Below are positions 9,341 through 16,844 of a stretch of DNA of 64,000 nucleotides, one piece after another. The position numbers were made by a program, and so were the translations under genes. Each line of letters begins with the position of its first letter. Position 1 is the first letter of the stretch. Source of the DNA: Symbiobacteriaceae bacterium (GTDB lineage Bacteria; Bacillota; Sulfobacillia; Symbiobacteriales; Symbiobacteriaceae); NCBI GenBank assembly GCA_029239785.1, contig JARBUG010000018.1:1-64000 (forward strand). The letters are read 5' to 3'. The notes below the pieces were generated by a model that was not told the origin of the DNA, searched no databases, and was given only the letters and a program-made list of their open reading frames with translations.

Positions 9341-10413
9341 ACCGCCCCCCGCCGCCACCACACCAACCCCAGCCCCACCATCACCACCAGCGTCACAAAC
9401 CCGAACACCGGGTACAACACGGCCAGCAAATTGCTGAACCCGATCCCACTCCCGAACAGCGCCAACGCCGTAATGATGACAACCACCCCGCGGTACCCCG
9501 TCTGCATCACCGCCGCCGTCCGCTGTGCGAATCCGTAGGCACATCCGATCGCCGTCGTGTAAATCTCTGCCCATAAAATCAACGTATAAAACCACTGCAC
9601 CGGCGATGGATGCAGCCGTGCCAGATGCAACATCGGCACCTCAACCATCCCGATCTCGGGCATATGCGCCGACACGGCCAGCTTGATGCCCGCGGCCAGC
9701 ACGCCCAGCGTCAGGCCGCCGGCTACGCCCCCGGTCACCAGCACCCGGCGGTCGTTCACCTCCGCTCCCAGCGGTGCCAGCACCGAAATCGCCAGCACCA
9801 GGTTGTACCCCACGTACAGCAGCGTTGCCAGCAGCCACGACTTGACCGGCATCAGCAGCGGCCACGGCATCGACCGGGCGATAATCTCACTGAGACCGTG
9901 GTATTGCAGCGTCGCCGCCGAGAGGCCCGCCACCGCTGCCGTCAGCATCGGCACCACCACCGAGTTGGCGGCCATAATGCCTCGCATGCCGGCAAGCACC
10001 GTAAGCCCCGTCACCGCCGACGTGAAGATCGTCCCGATGCCCTTCGGCATGCCCAGCTGCTCATGCACAATCGCCCCGCCCCCGGCGATCATAATCATGA
10101 GCGTGGCGCCCAAGAAGATCGTGATGACGCCGTCCATCACTTTCCCCACCGTCGGCCCGCATGCGTAATGCAGCACCTCCCGGTGCGATCGGGCCTTCAG
10201 CCGCCGCCCCAGTTCCATGATCCAAACCCCATAGACGCAAAATAAGACCGTCGCCACGGCGATGCCCAGCAGCCCGATGCGCCCGTACGATGCGAAAAAG
10301 CGCAGCGTCTCCTGGCCTGAGGCGAAGCCGGCGCCCACGACCGTACCTACATAGGTCGCAGCCACCCGGAATACTTGTACTTTGAAACCATATTCACGTG
10401 CCACGTCCACCAC
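9337..10413 (-). CDS. YkvI-family membrane protein
   Basis: An integral membrane protein of about 355 residues with around ten hydrophobic segments, belonging to the YkvI family distantly related to APC-type transporters. Supporting blocks are the N-terminal TYVGTVVGAGFASGQETLRFF and an AGGGAIVHEQLG stretch. Its transported substrate is unknown. The upstream bases contain GGGGAG directly before GTG 10413; GTG 10404, eight bases from that site, is an equally good start. The gene converges on the GNAT gene with overlapping stops. Confidence 0.8.
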   Translation of the reverse strand: MVDVAREYGFKVQVFRVAATYVGTVVGAGFASGQETLRFFASYGRIGLLGIAVATVLFCVYGVWIMELGRRLKARSHREVLHYACGPTVGKVMDGVITIFLGATLMIMIAGGGAIVHEQLGMPKGIGTIFTSAVTGLTVLAGMRGIMAANSVVVPMLTAAVAGLSAATLQYHGLSEIIARSMPWPLLMPVKSWLLATLLYVGYNLVLAISVLAPLGAEVNDRRVLVTGGVAGGLTLGVLAAGIKLAVSAHMPEIGMVEVPMLHLARLHPSPVQWFYTLILWAEIYTTAIGCAYGFAQRTAAVMQTGYRGVVVIITALALFGSGIGFSNLLAVLYPVFGFVTLVVMVGLGLVWWRRGAV

Positions 10414-10473
10414 TCCCCGGCAGCATGTACCCTGACTAAAGGACTACGCTCGTCCCGAACTGTACATGTTTGC

Positions 10474-10503
10474 TTGCGCGTCTGATTTCGGGCACCGTAT
10501 AAT
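10474..10503 (+). promoter_or_regulatory. Promoter of the molybdenum cofactor operon
   Basis: TTGCGC (10474-10479), an 18-base spacer and TATAAT (10498-10503). Predicted transcription would start near 10510, leaving a leader of about 250 bases that contains the riboswitch. Confidence 0.75.
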
Positions 10504-10603
10504 CAGAGGTAACCACAATCAAATAGCTTACGTCCCGAGTTGTTCGGCCTACCGGCACCTACGTGCCCACGGCTGACCAACCGGCCCCGGCGCCAAACCT
10601 GGC

Positions 10604-10723
10604 ACCGGGCATGGGTCAGGCGGGAAACCGCCGGACCTCCCGCATTTGGAAAGGGGCGGAACCTCTGGTGGTCATCATGACCGGCCGGTCTGTTCTGCCA
10701 TCTCCTGCGGGGATGGCTTTTTT
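10604..10723 (+). promoter_or_regulatory. Moco-type riboswitch with intrinsic terminator
   Basis: The leader before moeA folds as a multi-stem RNA. An outer helix pairs ACCGG (10604-10608) with CCGGT (10685-10689). Inside are a GGTC-GGCGG hairpin capped by a GAAA tetraloop, the block TTTGGAAAGGGGCGGAACCT, and a GGTCAT/ATGACC hairpin. I recall this block and a GNRA loop as features of the Moco RNA motif, which responds to molybdenum or tungsten cofactor. A 9-bp hairpin (GCCATCTCC 10697-10705 with GGGGATGGC 10709-10717) and TTTTTT follow, a transcription-terminating expression platform. Assignment is by motif memory plus context (moeA directly downstream). Confidence 0.75.
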
Positions 10724-10758
10724 ACTAACCAGCCCGCCGGCAGTCTGGAGGGTACGGT

Positions 10759-12000
10759 ATGGAATTCTTCGAGCTCAAACCAGTAGAGGATGCCCGTGCT
10801 CAGTTCCTGACGGCCTCTGCCCGCGCGGCGCTGGCCGCCGAGACGGTTGCCCTGCCCGAAGCGCTCGGGCGGGTCACAGCCGCCCCCATCACGTCGCCCG
10901 CCGACTTGCCGCCGTTTCCCCGCACCAGCGTAGATGGCTACGCCGTCAAGGCGGCCGACACGTTCGGCGCCAGCGAGGGGTTGCCGGCCTATCTCAAGGT
11001 GACGGCCGAGATTCTGATGGGACAGGCACCCGCCATGCCGCTCAGCGCCGGCGAGGCGCAGCGCATCAGCACCGGGGGCGCCCTGCCCGACGGCGCCGAT
11101 GCCGTGGTCATGGTCGAGTACACCGAAGCGCTCACTGAAGATGAAATCGGTATCACCCGCCCGGTCTCCCCGGGCGAGAACGTCATGCATAAGGGTGAAG
11201 ATGCCCGGGCCGGCGCCGTCCTGCTGCCCGCCGGGCACCAGGTGCGGGCGCAGGAACTGGCCCTGCTCCAGTCCGCCGGCATTCTTCGGGTTGATGTGAT
11301 CGCACGCCCGACGGTCGCCATTATCTCCACGGGCGATGAGTTGGTCGAGCCCGAGGCGGCGCCCGGCCCCGGCCAGATCCGGGAGTCGAACGCGGCGGCC
11401 CTGACCGCCCTGGTCCGGCGTGATGGCGGCATTCCGACCTACCTCGGCAAGGCGGCCGATACGGAAGATGCCATCCACAGCCTGCTGCGAGAGGGCATGA
11501 GCTACGATGTGATCTTGATCTCGGGCGGCTCCAGCGTGGGCACCCGTGACCTTACATCCAAGATGATTGCCGAGTTGGGCGAGCCGGGCATTCTGGTGCA
11601 CGGGGTCAAGCTGAAGCCCGGCAAGCCCACCATTCTCGCCGTGGCCGGGGCCAGCCGCCGGCCGGTGATCGGCCTCCCCGGGCACCCGGTCAGCGCCCAG
11701 GTCGTGTATGGCCTCTTCGTCACCCCGCTGCTCCGGATGCTCCAGGGCCTGTCCGCCGAGCCCGACTTCAAACCCTCCGTGCGGGCCCGCCTCACTAAGA
11801 ACGTCCCTTCCGCCCCCGGCCGCACCGACTGCGTCCGGGTCCGCCTCCGCCGGGAGGGCGGCGAAGTCTGGGCCGAGCCGGTCCACGGCAAAAGCGGCCT
11901 TATCAGCACACTGGTAAAAGCCGACGGGCTGATCACCATTCCAAGCAGCAAAGAAGGACTACTCGCCGGCGACTGGGTGGACGTGGAGGTACTGGCATGA
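10759..12000 (+). CDS. moeA: Molybdopterin molybdenumtransferase MoeA
   Basis: MoeA inserts molybdate into adenylylated molybdopterin, the last general step of molybdenum cofactor synthesis. The 413-residue protein has the usual order: N-terminal domain with PRTSVDGYAVKAADT, the IMGQAP/ISTGGALPDGADAVV region, the MogA-like domain with STGDELVEP and ISGGSSVGTRD, and a C-terminal beta domain. ATG 10759 follows GGAGGG by 6 bases. It is the first gene after the Moco-type riboswitch and overlaps the next gene by four bases (ATGA), a sign of translational coupling. Confidence 0.95.
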   Translation: MEFFELKPVEDARAQFLTASARAALAAETVALPEALGRVTAAPITSPADLPPFPRTSVDGYAVKAADTFGASEGLPAYLKVTAEILMGQAPAMPLSAGEAQRISTGGALPDGADAVVMVEYTEALTEDEIGITRPVSPGENVMHKGEDARAGAVLLPAGHQVRAQELALLQSAGILRVDVIARPTVAIISTGDELVEPEAAPGPGQIRESNAAALTALVRRDGGIPTYLGKAADTEDAIHSLLREGMSYDVILISGGSSVGTRDLTSKMIAELGEPGILVHGVKLKPGKPTILAVAGASRRPVIGLPGHPVSAQVVYGLFVTPLLRMLQGLSAEPDFKPSVRARLTKNVPSAPGRTDCVRVRLRREGGEVWAEPVHGKSGLISTLVKADGLITIPSSKEGLLAGDWVDVEVLA

Positions 12001-13928
12001 GCAAGCGCAAGATCTACCTGGAGTCCGTCTCCGTACAGGAGGCGCAGGCTCGTCTGAACGCAGCACTGGACGCGGCAGGCTGGGGCCACATCGAGCGAAT
12101 CGCCCCGGTTGAGGAATGCCTGGGCCGCGTGACCGCCCGCCCCATTACCGCGAACATATCCGCCCCGCACTATCACGCATCCGCCGTAGATGGCGTTGCG
12201 GTCCGCTCCCGTGACACCTTCGCCGCCATGGAGACCAACCCGGTCACCCTCACCTTCGGTGAGCAGGCTTTCTGGGTCGATACCGGCGACCCCGTGCCCG
12301 CCGGGTGCGACGCCGTCATCATGGTGGAAGATGTGAACCTGGTCGATGATGGCCATAGCGTCGGCGCCCGCTGCGAGATTCTCGCCCCGGCGGCGCCCTG
12401 GCAGCACATTCGCGCCATCGGCGAAGATGTGGTCGCCACCGAGATCATCCTGCCCGAAGGCCACCGCATCCGCCCGCAGGACATGGGCGCCCTGCTCGCC
12501 GCAGGCGTCATGGAGATTCCCATCATCAAGCGGCCGCGGGTCGTCTTCATTCCGACCGGCACCGAACTGGTCAACCCGAAGCCCGACCCCAAGGCGGGCG
12601 AGATTATCGAGTTTAACTCCCGGGTGGTGCTCAGCCAGGTGGCTGAGTGGGGCGGCGTCCCCAAGCGCTTCCCCATCATCCCTGATAACTATGAGCTCCT
12701 GAAGGATACCGTGCTGAAGGCTGTCGACCGGGGCGACATCATCGTCGTGAACGCCGGTTCCAGCGCCGGCAGCGAAGATTACACGGTCCACGTGCTGGCT
12801 GAACTGGGCGAAGTGCTGGTCCACGGCGTCGCCATCAAGCCGGGCAAGCCCGTCATGCTGGGCATGATCAAGGGCAAGCCGGTCATCGGCCTGCCCGGGT
12901 ACCCGGTCAGCACCTGGCTGACGGCCGACATCTTCGTGCGGCCCCTGATTTACCGCCACCTGGGCATTCCAATGCCGCAGCGGCCCACCGCCACGGCGAC
13001 CCTGGCCCGGCGCCTCACCAGCCCCATGGGTGTGGAGGAGTACGTGCGGGTCAAGCTCGGCCGGGTCGGCGAAAAGCTGGTCGCCACGCCCATCAGCCGG
13101 GGCGCCGGGGTAATCTCCTCCCTGGTCCGTGCCGATGGCATGCTGGTCGTTCCCGCCGGGCGTGAAGGCATCGGTGAGGGGCAGGAGGTGCAGGTCGACC
13201 TGCTCCGCCCCCTGGACGAAATCCAGGAGACGGTGGTGGCGACCGGCTCACATGATACCGCCCTCGACCTTATGTCCAGCTTCATGCGCCGGACCGCCGT
13301 CAACCACTTCCTCTCCAGCGCCCACGTGGGCTCGCTGGGCGGGTTGCTGGCCCTGAAGCGGGGCGAAGCCCACATGGCCGGCGTCCACCTGCTGGACGAG
13401 GCTACGGGCGACTACAACGTAAGCTACGTGAAGCGCTACCTGGGGCGCCCGGCGCTGCTGGCCCTCCTGGCCCGCCGTGAGCAGGGCTTCCTGGTGCCCC
13501 GGGGCAACCCCAAGCACATACGCACCTTCGCCGACCTGGCCCGGCCCGACGTTACTTATGTGAACCGCCAGCGGGGCGCCGGCACCCGGCTCCTCCTGGA
13601 TTACCACCTCAAGCAGGAAGGCATCGACCCGAGCCAGGTGCAAGGCTACGCCCGGGAAGAGTTCACCCACCTGAACGTGGCCGCCGCCGTCCAAAGCGGC
13701 GCCGCCGACACCGGCCTCGGCATCCTCAGCGCCGCCAAGGCCCTGGACCTCGACTTCGTCCCGATCACCTGGGAAGAGTACGAACTCTGCATCCCGGCTG
13801 ACCAGGAACAGCACCCCGGCGTCCAGGCCATTCTGAACCTCCTGACCCAGCCAGCGTTCCAGCGAGCAGTAGCCGACCTGGGCGGTTACGACGTGTCGGA
13901 AGCCGGCCGCCTCCGCCGGGTGGAGTAG
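11997..13928 (+). CDS. MoeA fused to a periplasmic-binding-protein-like domain
   Basis: A 643-residue two-part protein. Residues ~1-410 are a second MoeA (HYHASAVDGVAV, DTGDPVPAGCDAVIMVED, PTGTELVNP, NAGSSAGSEDYT). Residues ~415-640 are a PBP-like substrate-binding domain (SHDTALDLMSSFMRR, GSLGGLLALKRGEAHMAG, NRQRGAGTRLLLDYHL, AAVQSGAADTGLGI) of the kind found in molybdate-responsive proteins. This fusion is a known MoeA architecture in Firmicutes and archaea. It may load metal or sense oxyanion or cofactor, but that is inference. No signal peptide is present, so it is cytoplasmic. Start ATG overlaps the moeA stop. Confidence 0.9.
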   Translation: MSKRKIYLESVSVQEAQARLNAALDAAGWGHIERIAPVEECLGRVTARPITANISAPHYHASAVDGVAVRSRDTFAAMETNPVTLTFGEQAFWVDTGDPVPAGCDAVIMVEDVNLVDDGHSVGARCEILAPAAPWQHIRAIGEDVVATEIILPEGHRIRPQDMGALLAAGVMEIPIIKRPRVVFIPTGTELVNPKPDPKAGEIIEFNSRVVLSQVAEWGGVPKRFPIIPDNYELLKDTVLKAVDRGDIIVVNAGSSAGSEDYTVHVLAELGEVLVHGVAIKPGKPVMLGMIKGKPVIGLPGYPVSTWLTADIFVRPLIYRHLGIPMPQRPTATATLARRLTSPMGVEEYVRVKLGRVGEKLVATPISRGAGVISSLVRADGMLVVPAGREGIGEGQEVQVDLLRPLDEIQETVVATGSHDTALDLMSSFMRRTAVNHFLSSAHVGSLGGLLALKRGEAHMAGVHLLDEATGDYNVSYVKRYLGRPALLALLARREQGFLVPRGNPKHIRTFADLARPDVTYVNRQRGAGTRLLLDYHLKQEGIDPSQVQGYAREEFTHLNVAAAVQSGAADTGLGILSAAKALDLDFVPITWEEYELCIPADQEQHPGVQAILNLLTQPAFQRAVADLGGYDVSEAGRLRRVE

Positions 13929-14259
13929 GAGGAGGGGCCGGGGCTGCCCGGCTCGCCCCGCCGATTGGCCACCTGTTGGGCGGGCGGCAGGGGCACCCTG
14001 AGCGCCGTTCCGAGGACGACGCCTACAGGCAGCCCCGCTACCCGACTGGTGAGCCGCCGTCGGCGGTGCGCTACCAGACTAGTCCGCTGTTCCGGTTTCG
14101 ACGGTGGCGCCAGACCGAGGGCTTACTGCCGGTTGCGGCGCCTCGGGGGCAGCGACGGGTGCCTCTGCCGACCGACCCGCCCGGTTGAAAGATCGGCGGT
14201 TGCCTCACCAAAGCCCCCGACCCGCCTCCGCATCAACCACCAAAGAAGAGGTGAGCCGC
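13929..14259 (+). other. Structured GC-rich leader before moaA, function unknown
   Basis: This 331-base stretch has no supported gene. It holds a strong hairpin: outer CTGGT (14046-14050) with ACCAG (14073-14077), and inner CCGCCG-T-CGGCGG (14054-14066). Other GC-rich inverted segments lie around it. No T-tract or recognised riboswitch consensus is seen. A structured RNA leader, or merely a spacer, are both possible. Confidence 0.4.
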
Positions 14260-15249
14260 ATGATCGACCAATGGGGCCGAAAGGTCAACTACATGCGAGT
14301 GTCCGTCACCGACCGGTGCAACCTGCGCTGCGTCTACTGCATGCCGCTGCAGGGCGTCCAACTCCGGCCCCGCGACGAATACCTCAACTACGACGAACTC
14401 CTGCGGGTCATTGAAGCCGGACTCTCCCTTGGCATCGACAAAATCCGCATCACCGGCGGCGAGCCCCTCGTCCGTGCCGGCCTCGTCGACTTCCTCGCCA
14501 AACTCAAGCCCATGGGCGTCAAAGACCTCTCCCTCTCCACCAACGGCCTTCTCTTCGCCCCCATGGCCGAGGACCTGAAGAAGGCCGGCGTCGACCGCGT
14601 CAACTTCTCCCTCGACACCCTCAAGGCCGACCGCTTCCACAAAATCGCCCGCCTTTCGGGTGACATCGACGCCGTCACTAAGGCCATGGACGCCGCCATC
14701 GAAGTGGGCATGCACCCCGTTAAAATGAACATGGTCGTCATCCGCGGCTGGAACGACGACGAAATCGTCGACATGGCGCGCCTCTCCATCGACCGGCCCA
14801 TTCACGTCCGCTACATCGAAGTCATGCCTTTCTCCGAGGCATACGAATTTACATGGGAAAACCTCGTCCCCGCCGCCGAAATGCGCCAGCGGCTCATGGA
14901 CGAATTCGAAGACCTCGAACCCCTGCGCAAGGGCATCGAGGGCAACGGTCCGGCGAAGTACTGGAAGATTCCCGGCTCCAAGGGCTCGGTCGGCTTCATC
15001 TCCGCCGTCACCGAATGCTTCTGCGGCGAATGCAACCGCATCCGCCTGTCCGCCGACGGCAAAATCAACCCCTGCCTCGGCCACGTCCACGAAGTGGACC
15101 TGAAGCCGTTCATCCGGAACCCCGAAGCGACCCTTGAGCAGCTGGCGGGCGCCATGAGCGACGCCATCCACCTCAAGCCCCGCGAACATAACTTCGACGA
15201 CGCCACCGCCGACTTCAGCAAACGCATCATGCACGGGATCGGGGGCTAA
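14260..15249 (+). CDS. moaA: GTP 3',8-cyclase MoaA
   Basis: A radical SAM enzyme of about 329 residues that converts GTP to 3',8-cyclo-7,8-dihydro-GTP, the first step of molybdopterin synthesis. The N-terminal [4Fe-4S] motif CNLRCVYCMP is intact, as are ITGGEPLVR and STNGLL, and the C-terminal cluster cysteines in CFCGECNRIRLSADGKINPCLG. The C-terminus ends in GIGG, the conserved double glycine of MoaA. ATG 14260 has GAAGAGGTGAG just upstream; an in-frame extension back to 14104 has no homology. MoaC follows after 6 bases. Confidence 0.96.
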   Translation: MIDQWGRKVNYMRVSVTDRCNLRCVYCMPLQGVQLRPRDEYLNYDELLRVIEAGLSLGIDKIRITGGEPLVRAGLVDFLAKLKPMGVKDLSLSTNGLLFAPMAEDLKKAGVDRVNFSLDTLKADRFHKIARLSGDIDAVTKAMDAAIEVGMHPVKMNMVVIRGWNDDEIVDMARLSIDRPIHVRYIEVMPFSEAYEFTWENLVPAAEMRQRLMDEFEDLEPLRKGIEGNGPAKYWKIPGSKGSVGFISAVTECFCGECNRIRLSADGKINPCLGHVHEVDLKPFIRNPEATLEQLAGAMSDAIHLKPREHNFDDATADFSKRIMHGIGG

Positions 15250-15255
15250 AGCAAC

Positions 15256-15747
15256 ATGTCTGAACTAACCCATATTGATGAGCACGGCCGTGCCCGCATG
15301 GTCGACGTGGGCGCCAAGGCCGATACCGAGCGGGTCGCCATCGCCCGGTGCGAAGTGCAAATGAAGCCCGAAACGCTGGCCCTCATTCAGTCCGGGGGCG
15401 TCGCCAAGGGCGATGTCATCGGCGTGGCCCGTGTGGCCGGCATCCTCGCCGCCAAGAAGACCGGCGACCTGATTCCGCTCTGCCATCCCCTGCCCGTCAC
15501 CAGCGCCAGCGTTGACTTTTCGTTCGACGATGCCGGCAGCCGGGTGCTAATCGAGGCCCGGGTGGCCACCGTCGGTAAGACGGGCGTCGAGATGGAGGCG
15601 CTCACCGCCTGCTCCGTCGCCGCCCTTACCATTTACGACATGGCGAAGGCCGTCGATAAGGGCATGGTGATCGGCCAGGTCCGCCTGGTCAAGAAGACCG
15701 GCGGCAAGAGCGGCATCTACCTGCGGCCGGGCGAAGATGTGGAATAG
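15256..15747 (+). CDS. moaC: Cyclic pyranopterin monophosphate synthase MoaC
   Basis: A 163-residue enzyme acting after MoaA to give cyclic pyranopterin monophosphate. It has the signature [11 protein letters not shown], the [12 protein letters not shown] block and [10 protein letters not shown]. Length is normal. It is the last gene of the cofactor cluster; moaB/mogA, moaD/E and moeB are not in the window, so the pathway is completed elsewhere. Confidence 0.96.
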   Translation: MSELTHIDEHGRARMVDVGAKADTERVAIARCEVQMKPETLALIQSGGVAKGDVIGVARVAGILAAKKTGDLIPLCHPLPVTSASVDFSFDDAGSRVLIEARVATVGKTGVEMEALTACSVAALTIYDMAKAVDKGMVIGQVRLVKKTGGKSGIYLRPGEDVE

Positions 15748-15752
15748 CGTGC

Positions 15753-15788
15753 AACCCCTGCCCACCACGGTGGAAGCAGGGGTTTTTC
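15753..15788 (+). terminator. Intrinsic terminator after moaC
   Basis: AACCCCTGC (15753-15761) pairs with GCAGGGGTT (15776-15784), followed by TTTC; the molybdenum cofactor cluster ends here. Confidence 0.85.
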
Positions 15789-15801
15789 ATGCCATTTACA
15801 C

Positions 15802-15841
15802 TTGACATCCAAACCGTCCAGACATAAATTTAACTTAGTTA
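15802..15841 (+). promoter_or_regulatory. Promoter and palindromic operator of the TetR gene
   Basis: TTGACA (15802-15807), a 17-base spacer and TAAATT (15825-15830). Directly after the -10 is the palindrome TAACT-T-AGTTA (15831-15841), positioned over the probable start point. This is where an autorepressing TetR-type protein would bind; autoregulation is inferred. Confidence 0.65.
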
Positions 15842-15853
15842 GATGAGGTTGAG

Positions 15854-16471
15854 GTGTTGCCATTGACGTTGCGGGGACGGCGGATGGGCGAAGGTCGCCC
15901 CCTGCGCCCGGCCATTCTGCAGGCCGTTCGGGAGATTGTCGGTCAGGAAGGCTGGCACGGCCTCACCATGCGGAAAATCGCCGAGCGAATCTGCTACAGC
16001 GCGCCCATGATCTACGAGGTCTTCGAAAGCAAGGAAGCGCTCTACAGCGAACTCCTCGACGAGGGCTTTCAACTTCTGTACCGGCACATGTCTGCCTCTG
16101 CCGCCGGCCTTGCCGACCCCAAGCGGCGCCTGTGGGCCCTGCTCCAGGCCTTCCGGGCCTTTGCCTGGGAAAACCCGGCCTACTACCAGGTCATGTTCGG
16201 CATGGCGCCTATGAACCGCCCCGGCGACCGCTACCCGCAGGGGGAGTACGCCGCGGCCTGCCTCGGTCTGCTGGGCGATGCGCTGCTCCAGAGCGCCCCC
16301 CCGGGCCTCACCCTGGGCCCCCTGAAGGGCGCCCGGGCCCTCACCGCCGCCGCCCACGGCGTCATTTCCGGCCACCTGACCGGCCTCACCCCCGACCGCC
16401 GCGAAGCGGATGAGCTCTACGAGCACGTTCTCCGGGGGCTCCTGGCTGGCTGGGGTGCGGGCGATCGGTAA
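15854..16471 (+). CDS. TetR/AcrR-family transcriptional regulator
   Basis: About 205 residues. The N-terminal helix-turn-helix (TMRKIAERICYSAPMIYEVF, with the usual FESKEALYSELL following) is typical of TetR proteins; the C-terminal ligand-binding region (about residues 80-200) is of the WHG-like type with HGVISGHLTGL near its end. The start is uncertain: GTG 15854 and following TTG codons are possible and the binding site is weak (GATGAGG). The preceding promoter carries a palindrome suited to autorepression. Regulated partners may be the UbiB-like kinase and the small gene downstream. Confidence 0.88.
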   Translation: MLPLTLRGRRMGEGRPLRPAILQAVREIVGQEGWHGLTMRKIAERICYSAPMIYEVFESKEALYSELLDEGFQLLYRHMSASAAGLADPKRRLWALLQAFRAFAWENPAYYQVMFGMAPMNRPGDRYPQGEYAAACLGLLGDALLQSAPPGLTLGPLKGARALTAAAHGVISGHLTGLTPDRREADELYEHVLRGLLAGWGAGDR

Positions 16472-16546
16472 GGTCGGCCCGCCTTTTCTTGGCAGTTCCT
16501 GAACTTTGTTCAGTAACGGTTGCGCATTCGAAAGGGAGGGGTTCCC

Positions 16547-16822
16547 ATGTTTCTATTCCGGCGGCGCCACCATCGACCGTCCCTCTGTAAGCTGCTCCTG
16601 ATTCTGCTGGGCTTCGGCACCCTCGCCCGCCGCTGCCGTGGCGGCAACACCACCTGCGAGCACTCCCAGGAAGACCTGGCGGCCCACAAGGCCAAGGCGA
16701 AGCAGTTCCGCTCCAAGCTGAAGGAGGCCTTCAGCGTCTGGTCCGACGACGAGGAGGCCCAGGCCCAGGCCCCGGCCGCAACTGCCGAAACGACCGCAAC
16801 GTCCACGGAAGAGAAGATCTAA
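16547..16822 (+). CDS. Small hypothetical protein, signal-anchor like
   Basis: A 91-residue product, not recognised. It begins with a basic segment (FRRRHHR), a short hydrophobic stretch (KLLLILLGFGTLA, ~residues 15-27), then a charged helical part with a Lys-rich run and an acidic, Ala/Thr-rich tail. This resembles a YtxH-type or membrane-tethered small protein. ATG 16547 is well placed after AAAGGGAGGGG. It lies 22 bases before the UbiB-like gene and is probably co-transcribed with it. Confidence 0.65.
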   Translation: MFLFRRRHHRPSLCKLLLILLGFGTLARRCRGGNTTCEHSQEDLAAHKAKAKQFRSKLKEAFSVWSDDEEAQAQAPAATAETTATSTEEKI

Positions 16823-16844
16823 AGCAAGTAGGGGAGGCCCGGCG

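Noticed and set aside
14045-14125. tRNA-like candidate (GTTTCGAC and GCGCCA near a CTGGT/ACCAG stem), possibly selC
   Set aside because: No 5-bp T stem around the TTCGA-like loop, and no acceptor stem pairs; selC should have an 8-bp acceptor stem.
14104-14259. Longer N-terminus for MoaA
   Set aside because: The added ~52 residues are Arg/Pro-rich with no homology, and the ribosome binding site fits the ATG at 14260.
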